Of a DNA stretch of 64,000 nucleotides, positions 12,901 through 24,900 are shown one piece after another. This stretch comes from Apostichopus japonicus (taxonomy: Eukaryota > Echinodermata > Holothuroidea > Aspidochirotida > Stichopodidae). A program made the position numbers and the translations under genes. Within the stretch, counting starts at the first letter, position 1. Each line of letters opens with the position of its first letter. The stretch spans positions 10,343,678 through 10,407,677 of the forward strand of contig NC_092579.1 in NCBI RefSeq assembly GCF_037975245.1, read 5' to 3'. The notes below the pieces were generated by a model that did not search any database, was not told the origin of the DNA, and saw only the letters and a program-made list of their open reading frames with translations.

Positions 12901-15900
12901 AGATTGGTTAAGAGGTACGTAGATTGAGGAGACAGGTAAGAGAGGAGTAATGTAAATCAAAAGTTTGACCAAAATGATACAAACAGTACACAAAGGAAGA
13001 TTTTGTACAGTGTTGTATGTAGTGTAATATGTATATTAACACCAGAAGGACTAAATGCACAATTATGTGATTTGAATATATACAGAATGGATGGAGAGAA
13101 AGCAAAAAAAATAACAAAAACAAAATTAATATGTGGAGAGCATGCCCTGCTCACTGTGAAAACTCAACCAATCGATATGCAATTTCTTTTTATTTAAAAA
13201 AAAAACAACAAAGCAAAATCTATGTTATTTGTTCATAAATGATCTGCTGTACTGTCACTATGCCCCCAACAACATACAGATATATGATGTACTGATATAC
13301 AGTACTGTACATGTTGGGAACATATATAAGCCTGCTATATGTAAATATTTGTCACGCTACAGTACTTTGAGTGTGTGGGGTCCTTTGACAGCATTATGCT
13401 CACTGGCTGGAAAATGGTTAGTTATAAATGGTACAGTATCAAACACCCTTTCAAGGTCAATGTTACAAATTTTCCCCTTAAAATTTTGAGAAATATAAAT
13501 GAACATGACATTCTGATGGTAACTTTTGTGAATACGAAGCTCACGGTAGTGTGTACTGTACCGTATGTGTCAGAGCGCGGCAGTTCATCAGTATTGACAA
13601 AAACGTTTTAAAACATCCTAATAGTTCGAAAGTTGATAAGATGAAGATGAAGATACAGTACGTCTCTACAGGGCTGAAAAAAATAAAACGCTTCACTTAT
13701 TTCTCACTAACTTAGTCTCATCAGCAGTATATTTTTTTTGAAGCTACCCTCAATGAGGAATTAAAAACGGTAGTGAAATACAGCAAGAAAGTAGTCAGAA
13801 AGTAAAATCAGAAGGGATACCGTAACCAGAAGTGGCTCCAATGAAATCATTCCCATTTACCACCAATATTTTCGAAATTTAGTCCTTTAAAAGTTAGTCA
13901 ACTTCAAAGGTAGAAACTAGGGAAGGCAAAGTGCTCAGGGACCCTGTAAACTGTCAGCGCATGATGTACAGTATACTGTACTGTAGGTGTGAATGTAGGT
14001 GGCATGCTTTCTGTGATCATTCTGGTTAAGGAATATGCTTTCCATGTTTCTGTACATAATTTACAGGAATTCCAAGTTTTGACAGGAACAGGAAATATGG
14101 GTTGAACAGAGCAAATTTAGGTATGACCATGGAGGTAAAAACAGACCTCCATGGTATGACGGATACAGAAGAAAATCTTGCAATTTGTCAAAACCACATA
14201 TAACACTGCAGAGGATATGTAATTCAAGCCCCAATCGATGATTACTGTAAATGGAATATAAAGGGTCCTTGTATGAATGATATGAAAAGCTTTTGTAAAG
14301 AGCATGAAAGCTATGCGCCAGCCTTATTAATGAAAAAAGGAGTTGAGCAGTTAATAAAAACGACAAAGTGTTAAAACTGCAAATGTATACGTATAAGACT
14401 AGTGTACAGTACAGTATATATATATATACATACAGTGGTGACTGTGCCATTTGATTACTGTACAGTATGTTGTTTTGATATAAGTCTATATTAATATAAT
14501 TATAATACTAGGAAAATGTACAACCTGGGCTTCAGTAAAAACAATAATTGATATACAATATTATCATAGTCAAGAAGAGCTTTGCAATATTCTGAATACA
14601 GAACAGTATTTACAGTACTAAGAAATTACCTATATTATAGGCACGGTCAATAGGAGTACTAAGGTTGTGGGCCTTGTGGGGAGACAGGTAAGCAAGGAAT
14701 GAAGTAAATGTTACTTATTATCTACTCTTGATTATATGCAGATTCCTCTTTGTTTCTACACAATGGTTTCTTTAAAGGCCTCTCCCCCCCCCCCCCCCCG
14801 GAGCCAGTATGTATAGTACTGTACTTTAGCTACTGTACTTTCTGTAGGAAACAAAGGTAATATTTGGGGAAAGAGCTTTTGAAAACTTTGTGTATTTCCA
14901 TAAACTCTTACGGGTTCCTTTTAAATTGAAAAGCAGGTTTAATATGGGATCTACCTGTCTGCGATGGGGCCCGGGAGATCCCTGGCTGAGACCTTTTTAT
15001 GCCAGGCATTCAAAGCTTCATCTCTCTCACGATCCAACTGCCTGCAACGCAAAAGATTAGTTAGGGAAGTTTGGTAGGATGCTGAGCCAGAAGAGCAGAA
15101 AGCAAGTGAAATACAACACACATGCATACCTGTTACATGTACAATATGAAGACAGAGTGCAATGAAACAGATGTTAGCAAACAACAAAAATTAAGAAACA
15201 CAAAGAAAAACCGTAAATTGATGTGAAATGCAAATTGGCCAGAAAAAGTGGAATGTGTATTGCAGATCTACAGAACTTATTAAGTTATAGCAAATTCGTA
15301 TGAGCGGCATTGAGAGCTGTATGCAGTTGGTCATCTTTGCATCCTAGGATGAATAAATTGGTAGCTTGTTCCTTCATGTCAGAACCGAGATTTAACAAGG
15401 AAGTGGGTCAGATGGAGTGGGGGATGCGATGGGTGCAAGGGCTAAACTGATACCAATTTTGTCAGGTAAGGTAGAAGGAAAATTGCCGGACTTGTGTGAA
15501 GACTGTAGGTTAGAGGAGTGAAGTAAATAATGTATATGACTGTGATTCAATTTAAACAATGCGTTTAGTTTCCAATATTAATTAAAAAAAACAAACACAA
15601 CTATTAGTCCAGGTTGTATTCTTTAACTCCTTTGATATTTGAGAATTGACCCTTTAAACAACTGAAATTCATCAAATAAAAGTAACTGGACTACTGTACA
15701 GTATATAAAATCTAACAAATTAACCAGATATTGTGTGACCAATGCTTTCAGAATTTGACCCGTGCTGACCTCAAATGACCTTTTGACTCATACTAACAAA
15801 AATCCCAAACCACTTCCACCTAAGGGGAACCTACATATCGATATGAAATGTACCCCTGTATCCTTCTGAAGTAAAAGCGTTTACCAGCAAGTGTCACACA

Positions 15901-18900
15901 TTGTACACACACGCCATTACCATCCCATAGATTCCTTCTGCATTTGCAAGGAATCAAAATAAGTCATAGTGTTCAATCAGGACACAAGTTTTACTTTTAA
16001 AAGGGATGCAAACTTTTTTTTTTTTGGGGGGGGGGGACTTGTGTCCCTCGGACGCAAACTAGTAGCATTATTGCATTGGAAGTAATGGAGACAAATGTAC
16101 AGTATAGACTTATAGCCTATGACAAAGCAGCAAGCACTTATACTGTAGCCGGTTTTAATGGAAAGAATGGCCAAATATGGCTATAAATTTATTATATTAG
16201 GGCAATGTAATATTAGGTACAGATTATAGGTTGGCTTCAATGTGGCCAAACTTTCCTGCTGCAATTTTTTTTTCATTTGGTTTTAAAATTTTGTGTTGAT
16301 GTTTAGGATGGGAAAAGGATAGAATGGCAATATACTGTATATTACTACTGGGCATTGCTACCTGTAGTTTGAAATTGGTACAGTCAGTGACTATTAGTCC
16401 ACAGCTACTGTACTTTAACATATGAGTGACGTAAAAGATACTGAAACGACAATATTAAAAGAGCTAATTAAAGAACATATTTTTACAGCTGAATGTCTAG
16501 AAACGTACACCGACTGTAAACATTCATGACTCATTATGGAATACAATATACAGTAAAAACATGCACCTGTCTGTGTGTCTGATAATGTTTGCTGAGAATT
16601 TACATTTTACAAAGTAATCACTCCAATCCCCTTTTTGCAAATAATGGAAAATCATAAATTTACCAAAATATCAATACAAGCACAAAGTCTATTTTTTCTT
16701 GACATTGGTTTTGTTGTCACCACAGGCCTACAGTATATGTATACTGTTTAACATTTAATCTCCAGGCAATTTTGCATACTAAACAGCTTGAGCTGAACAT
16801 GAATGCAGTACTGTAGCTGTACTCATTGCCATCACTGATCTTAATTGAATGTTTTAATACAGTACTTCTCTTTTATGACTGATTATATACCTGATTTGGG
16901 CAGTAGCTGAGTATCCTTGCTTTAATTAATCAAGAGTGCATCAAGAGTAGTTACAGTACATTTGATAACAGCTATTGCACTAATTCAAAACATACAGTAC
17001 AGTGCGGCATCAGCTTTTGGAATTAGGGGTTATATTTTATTCCCATCTGTTTTCCTGCCTCCTTCCCTCACTGCCTCTTCCCCTCCCCATCTACCCATCC
17101 CTTCCTTCCTTCTCCCCTACTGCTCCCTATTCCCTGTTCCCTTCCCCTATCCTCATGATGATTCCTGTGTTCTGGCCAATCTCCATCTCCCACCCCCACC
17201 ACATCTCAACCCCTCCCCACCTAATTTTTTACAACAGTTGGTAGAAACTTGTACAACAGGAATTCACAAAAAGTACTGTACTGTACATTCATGGTACTCA
17301 GAACTTTCAAATTATTACCAGACATTACCTGTACAGAAGGATAGCCTAAAGTTAAAGAATAATACAATAAATTATTAAATTCATGAATCAGAGACGAAAA
17401 TATTCTAAATGCTGCATGTCTGTTGTACTGTACTATAAACTGTTAATGGTTTGACCATCTATGGCAAATTTCTTTTGGTCTCTATCACATAATGATTTCC
17501 ACTTTTAATTATACTGTTAATTAAGTTTAAGTTAATTACATTAACTTAATTAATTAACTCAATTAATTAACTTAATTATACTGTTAATTAAGAAACACTG
17601 TACTGTACAGTAGTCAACACAACAGTGTTTTAGTGAAGACTGTGTTCTGGATGCAATACAAGTTTTAAAAATGAAAGTCCTTTAAGCTATATAAAAAACT
17701 TTGACCATACTCTGAGATGACCAATTCAAATATTAGAGATTCCCTTTAATTACTTCTTCCTGATTATTTTCTGGTAAACCACTCACCTGCAGACATGATA
17801 AACTACAGGCTCTCCATCCACAGATTCACTACTACTGTTTGATTCTTCTGCCGAATCACCAAATATGGACTCTACCTTGTAATGTCCTAGACTAAATCCT
17901 TCCAGATCTGAGATCAGTGAGCTGGAATAGTCCGAGCTGCAGGAGCTCAAACTACCCTGGGAACTGAGATCTTCAGCTTCTGCACCTAAATTGTACAAAT
18001 CCAGCTCCGGCTCCCCGGTCACCAAGCCAAGTAAAGAGAACATTATCGATGTTTGTAGTACTACTGTAAGCGTTCCGTTGATCGTTACATCATGCGCACT
18101 GACTGAATTGTACGAACTGGGTATTATAACAGTTGCTCCTACGTAGACTACTGGAAACGTTCTTTTACCGTTCACAAGCTTGAATATTAATTGGGTGGTA
18201 CTTTACTACTTGATCCAAGTCAACCTATCCTTAACAACTAAACTTCTACGGGTCCAGTTCATCAGCCTAATCATCTATCAGATTTGAATTAAACAGTTAA
18301 ATTACAATATCTATAAAAACCAAAAATCTCTAAGAACTTAAGATGTTTCATTGCAAAAACACCTCATTTTCACAAAAAGACCAGGCTGGATATTATGCTG
18401 TGTTTCCAACTCTCTTAGTCCTCTCATACAAGGTCCTGGCTGCATAAATATATACTGATTATGCGACCACCATGCGGCCATGCGTCTGATCTTTTATTAG
18501 CTGTGTGGCTTCATGATTAGCCCCATTGTTAAACCAGCTCCTTAAGGCTCAGATTCAAAACTTTGAAAACTAAAGACCACTAAAAGTCACTGATTGTAAG
18601 ATGTTGCAAGCAATTCATCCACAATGAGCAGTTACTGTACTACAAACACAAAACAATACTATAAAAGCACAAGACTGCAACATGCATTCATGAGGGTACT
18701 GCTGTCAATTGTCTGCTGTTCCTCTTGAAATTTCCATAAAGTACCAAAAAATTCAAACACAAACATCCTCTTTGCAGCCGTCTATTGCAGTCTATTTATT
18801 TCCAGTCAACCTCTCGTTCCCCTGCGGCTGTTTAACCTTTACGTGCCCTGGATGAAGTTTCCACTACTAACAGCTATGAGCTGTGCATGTCCCAATGGCT

Positions 18901-21900
18901 CCAGTCTGTACTGTATCTAAACCACCAATGACTGAGATTCCAGAACTAACCAATCTAAATCAACTTTATGTTTACTTCCATTAGTTTTAAATGTCTGTAG
19001 ACATTCACACAGAATGCACGCTGATGCATTGTTCCATTTTATAGACTCGAACAAATTTTGTTTAATAAATTCAAACAATCTGTTCAATATGCAGAACAAA
19101 GGAAAACAAATAGTATCCGGCTTATCTACTGTACATGCTGTAAACAACCACAATTCGTACAGCGGCTGGTTGAATTTGATGGTATAAAATACAAAGCAAC
19201 GGAACTGAGTCGCACCTGGTGTGTACGTAACCAATTTGAAATTTAATCAATTCCTTGTGAGTCAATATTCGACTATGAAAATCTAATTTGTCAGTTATTT
19301 AACAGCTTCAACTACTGACAGAAACAGGTTGATTTCACAAAAATTTACAAAGGCTGAAAATTTGGCTGATAGTGTTATGGTACTGACGAGTACTGTAGTT
19401 TGCATTGGCACCACAGTAAGTGAACTGAATTAACAGCACCTCAGCGATGGCAAAATATCTTGAGTTTATAGCAAATACGGAGCTCTACAGTATGTTTCAC
19501 AAAATATGATTTACATTTTGTTGCTGACGAAAACGGGCTCATTACAAATCGTCCCTGGTTTTGCGTACTGACGAATATGCATATTATTTTGTATTCTTTT
19601 TTACGTAGTGACGAATATTTTAGAAAAATCTATATCCCCTTAAAATTGTTCTACATCCTTTAAATTTTGAACGGCAATAAAATTTAATTTGTTGTCTGTA
19701 ACTTAAACCTAGGAGACTGCTTAAAAGATATTATTTGTGATAAAAACACCAGTTGCAAATCAGTAATTTAATGATTTGGACCGTGATATAGTACTTTGTT
19801 GACATTCAACAGTATGCGAAACAGGGTACGAAATGCTCATCGTTATTATTATTGGCTCTGTTTTCACCAAACGAACACACCAGGCTTACACACTGTACAA
19901 TTCCTAGAATCCTAGCCTTCAGAATAGTACAGTAGATATATATACTGTAGTTACAGTATATTCTATGTGTGCATTGGCTCAAAGATGGGTCAGTGGGGGC
20001 GCAGTGCTAGAATGTATATTACATTTTGTAGTCATACCGTAGGTACAGTAGATAGGGGTGCATAAAGTTGTTTGAATGGAAATAGAACAACGTAAAGTAG
20101 ATACACCCGTATGCTGTTCTTGGGACTTTTAAGGGAGACACAAAACAGCCTTCTCTCCATTCCTGACAGAACAGTTTACCTCCTCCTTTCCATGAGAGGT
20201 TTACAAATTCCAATTTACAATACAGGGGGGGGGGGGACCAACTGTATCATCACACATTTACAGAATGCAGTCAAAACTGAACTCAAGGAACAGGTCAGTC
20301 TTATAATTTAACAATGCCGAAAAGGATCTGACGAACTAGTTGGAACAGCTTAGCAACTAGTAGGAAAAAGGCCAATCAATTACCTCCAAAGGTTTTCACA
20401 AATTATTTTGGATCCAAAACAGCTCAGTGAATATATGCAAATAGAGAAAACAGGGCCTTATGGGAGACAGAGGACACAGAGAAATACTCATATCCATATT
20501 GAAGGATACTTATTGGGATTTAAAGACAAAGTGCTTTAAAATATTGAGGATGAAAATTTAAAACTAATTAGAATCTTCCCACTGTACAGTATGTTTAAAG
20601 ACAGTCCCTAGAAACTGGTTTGAAACTCTACTGTCTGGACAGACAATGAAAATCTCACTATGTGCCATTGATTAATGTGCATCTAGTACAGTAGGATAGC
20701 ATTGGATAGGCCCTTGAAGTTCATATATATACCAGATTATTGCAGCACTGCAGAAAGTTCATGGTTTTTCTTCAAAAATCAAAACCTTTCATGTACCACC
20801 TTTAGGTATTGAGCACTGCTGGTCCAGATATTTTTAAGGATAGAACAAAAAAGGAATGTGGAATATATATTGGAAGCTGTTGGTAATCCCAATGGAGAGA
20901 AGCAAAGGGGCAGAGGAGGCCGGGGGGGGGGGGGGTGGCAATGCTTTAAGGATAACTGTCTCATTAAACACAGTAGGTTTGTGAGGAGACCATAGCCATC
21001 TATTTCTGGTGGAGACCGGTAAGATGCTACTGTATGTTAATACTGCATGCAGTAATGTACACTTAGGTACAGCAGATATAGCCATTGTATTCACAAATAA
21101 TTAGCACAGCTTCTAGCATTGACTATCTCTTTCTTGTGGCATCCTAGCGGCAAAAAAGGAAGGTTGAGACTAGGTTCATGACAGCATTCACTGATGTTCT
21201 TTGTGATCTTTTAGATATGAGTGAGGTCACATATCTTAGAAAAAAAACATTACATTTACAAAAAATTTATTCTTACAGTAGGAGAAAATGTACTAGAAAG
21301 AAATTTAAATTTGTCATCACCATTCTGTAGACCTACCAAAATCCAAGTTTCCATATTTTCGACACTAATCACCACATTTAAACTTATTCGAAAGTTCAAT
21401 ACAGAAGGCAATGCACCTGTAGTAGAATACTACACATACAGTAGATACAGTACTAAACATACTTACAGTAGTGCAATTACTGTAGGTGCCTGTGACAGAT
21501 TTTATAATGCTTAAGATAAAGTACTACAGACAGGTTTTCCTCTCAGTGTTTTATGCTAAATCTTATCTAAATCTTGCACATGTATACAGTACGTAGTCAA
21601 CCTGACATGAGTAGTTGTTTTAATATAAAGGGAGTAAACCAGTAAGCCTGGGTGAAATAAATAATTTAATTATGACACTTGAGGGTATACATTTCAGTTG
21701 TTATACCTGTCATGTTACAGCAGGGCTTGCAATATATTCAAAAGGGGTACAGCCAAATGGCTTTCAGTTTTTGTTAATTTTAAAGGGCACCATAGCCATT
21801 TATAAGGGCACCACGGCCAAAACTCAATTGAAAAAGGGCACCAATAGTTATTTATATTTTAAACACTGTGTCACATTAAACACTTGAGTAACTGTCACAA

Positions 21901-24900
21901 AGTCATAGATTTGTGCTCCGAAACTTTTGAAAACAGGAAGCTTCTTTTCATCATTCATTATCTTTATTGATCATTATTTACAAGCGCAAGTACTGTACAA
22001 AGTTTCCGAACATGTCAATGGGATTTTACTGTGTGATTCCCTTCGCACACAGTTAACTCAATGGAGAAGTGTCACTGACTTACTGTGTGAAAGTGAAAAG
22101 ATTGTTGAAGCAACGTTCTTCGAAGAATGATCTCACAAAGTTTTGCCTAACTGGTGCAGTCACGCTATTTCCATGGATAAATTAACAGTGGGATTGAGTT
22201 TGACCTTTTACGGAGTTGGAAATATCAAATCTTTTTGTGTTTGAACATTCTCAAATATTTTATTGTGCATTATTTAGTTTACGCGATAAGGGCACCGAAA
22301 GCTATCCATAAAAGGGCAGTTTTTGCTGTCGCTGAACGTCAATTTTCAAGCCATTGCCAAGGGTACTTCGGTGCAGTGGGTTATTGCGAGCCCTGTTACA
22401 GTCATAGCCTCTGACTGTTTCAAAGTTTAAAGTGTCAGAATAGTTGTACAGTATTTGCACAATGCTGAACAATGTGGAGCTAAAAGTACTACAATATAAG
22501 CAAATCAAACTATGGTCCAACGGTATTTCTGACAGAAATTTGCAGCTAACAAGTTTTTAGTGCAAAGGTAATTAAAGATGCTAACCTAAGGGGTAAACCT
22601 ACAGTTTTAACAGTATATTCCTGATTTGCAGTAAATATTAATATCAATTGCAGAATATGTTTTACCACCCAGTTTCCATAATGCTGCACTAAGTATGTGC
22701 ATGTTTATATGTGGGTGGAAAAATTGTCTGAGTGAGGCTTGTACTGTAATCATTTAAACCAAAGTATATACAGTATGTATGTACAGTATTATCTTTTATG
22801 CACATTATGTACCATACTGTATTGTACTTGAGCCTTTCCTGTTCACAAACAGCACTACTTGGCTACATGCCCTGCAAGAATGCCTTGCTGGCTTAGATAG
22901 GGTGTCTCTAATCATACCAACCTCTGGGAACAGGAAACCATCGAACCTTTCCTTATTCTTAAGGCACCTAAATGTTCAGATAGACATTGTGACACAGAGA
23001 GAACCATTGTCACTGAGTACTGTCAAATGCTTCACATCTGTATACAGTTATGTTGTATTATATTTTCCTTAAAGTTCCTTAGAAACAGCTCATATGAAAG
23101 CTTGCACCTTGAAGCTCTAGTGGTAGCAACTAGTTTTGCATGCCACATACAGTTACACAGTCTCTTTTTGGTGAAATTATTTAGTTTAAAAAACTATTCA
23201 GATAAACCATATTTTAGTGTATATAGTAATGTGACCATTATTACAAATACCCTGTAAATGGTACGTAACCATAGCAACGTTCATAATTCATCCTGAGTTT
23301 AGTGAGGCATTAGGGAATGTTCGGCCTAATAATAGAGCTCTGCAAGTCTGTTCATAATTTGCAGATGAGGTGCTACTGTATATAGCAATTTTCTTACTTT
23401 GAGTATTCATCCATTTGTTTCATGACATCTTCCAATCCTTCTGATAATTGCTTCAAACTTGGTTCAATAAACATCTGGAAAAAAGAAGAAAAAGAAGAAG
23501 TTGTTCAGTAGGAAGAATTGAAATTGTATTTGCAAGTATTAAAAACTAGACAACAACCATCACATAAAGAGTACTGAGAATCACTGCAATTGTTCACTAC
23601 TCAGATTGTTGCACCAGGGTCCTACAGGTATACATGATCGAATGGATTACAGCAAATGATCTAAGACCAATCAAATTCAAGTTTGTAGCCATGTGCCACA
23701 CTACTCTCCTGACCCCAAACTTAAGACAAAATACGGAACAAATACCTTTGTAAAGCATCACCTAACAGTGACAACTCAGCATCCCTGGATGTCATCAATT
23801 TTGTCACGTTCTATTGCCCATTATAAAATTGTTAAAAATACTTCAAGTAGAAAATTGGAAATCATTTATGGAACCAGCAATAGAATATTTCTCAGTCTTG
23901 GATACATTGTTGGTCTATGACTCAATGTTGTGAACTAAGAAACCAAGACTTATGTCTATGACTTATGTCCCACCTTCTGTCTTTTTTGGTGCTTGTATCT
24001 TCTTCTCCTTTTTTATTAAAGGAATTCCAACAGAATAAGTCACTACTACACTATGGTTAACAGGGGGTCACCAAGTACTTACTTTAAATATTTGCAGATC
24101 TAATCTGAATATAAATTTTATTGAGAAATATATCTCTTCTTTTATATGTAAAAAGCAGAAAATGTAAGAAACATCAGCAGGTGAAGATTGTGAGTAAACT
24201 TATGAGAATATATTTCAAATCTTTTATAAATTTTATGTAAATTGCATAGTCAATCATGTAATAATTACAATAAAGAAACTTAACCAATATTGAGAACTGA
24301 ATGTTTATGTTTGAACAATTGATGGACTGAATGCTACTACCTTTTTTTGTTTTGGCTTTGTGTACATGAAGCATAGTTTTCATTAATTTGATTTCATTTA
24401 TTTGTTGTTATCTTCATGATAAAGTAGTACGACATAGTTGTGAAAGGTTAGTGTTCTACGGGAAGGCAGTCTTATTGTTAACAATGTAGAACACTCCCAT
24501 GAAGGAAAGGAAGAAAACAAAGCAATAAAAATTAAAATGACTGGACTGTATAGTAAGCACGGTCTATACTACTGAATATATCTGTGTTGTCACACAGTCC
24601 TAACCATAGGACAAACTCATGATTATATGATTCTGATCACAGGTTTCTGAAATCCAAAGTCTGATAAGAAAACAACAAAAACAGTAATTATCTTAATAAG
24701 TCAGAGTTCAGAGGATGCCAATTGTAGCTTTCACTTTAACTGATCAAGTCCGAAAATTATTATAGGTGCATTCAAGGCATTTCAAGCTAAGAAATTGTCT
24801 CATTGTTATCAAATTGACTTGGAAATATGGAATGCAATCTGATGTAATGAAATCTCTCCCCTCTACTAGTACTATTCTACTCCCCCACCCCACACAAAAA

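Larger units (their letters stand above)
10084..15530. repeat. Diverged dispersed repeat with ACAGGTAAG...GAAGTAAAT
   Basis: A 25-30-bp core resembling GACAGGTAAGAGAGGAGTGA then AGTAAAT recurs on the plus strand at about 10084, 11149, 12052, 12931, 14683 and 15461-15530. Several copies share a longer upstream part (GGTCATTGGGGGCGCAGTGC at 12851, GGTCAGTGGGGGCGCAGTGC near 19988, GTACAGTAGAT). All lie in the large 5' introns of PDXDC1. Class unknown. Confidence 0.55.

Noticed and set aside
13000-13200. Overlapping ORFs on both strands with hydrophobic stretches
   Set aside because: Both frames are open only because of low GC; no start context, splice sites or motifs.
16962-17378. 138-codon plus-strand ORF with Pro/Ser-rich stretch
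   Set aside because: Generated by a pyrimidine-rich tract in an intron; low-complexity and without splice or homology support.
18917-19234. 105-codon minus ORF in the large intron
   Set aside because: Cys/Phe-rich, no donor or acceptor in a phase usable by PDXDC1, no family resemblance.
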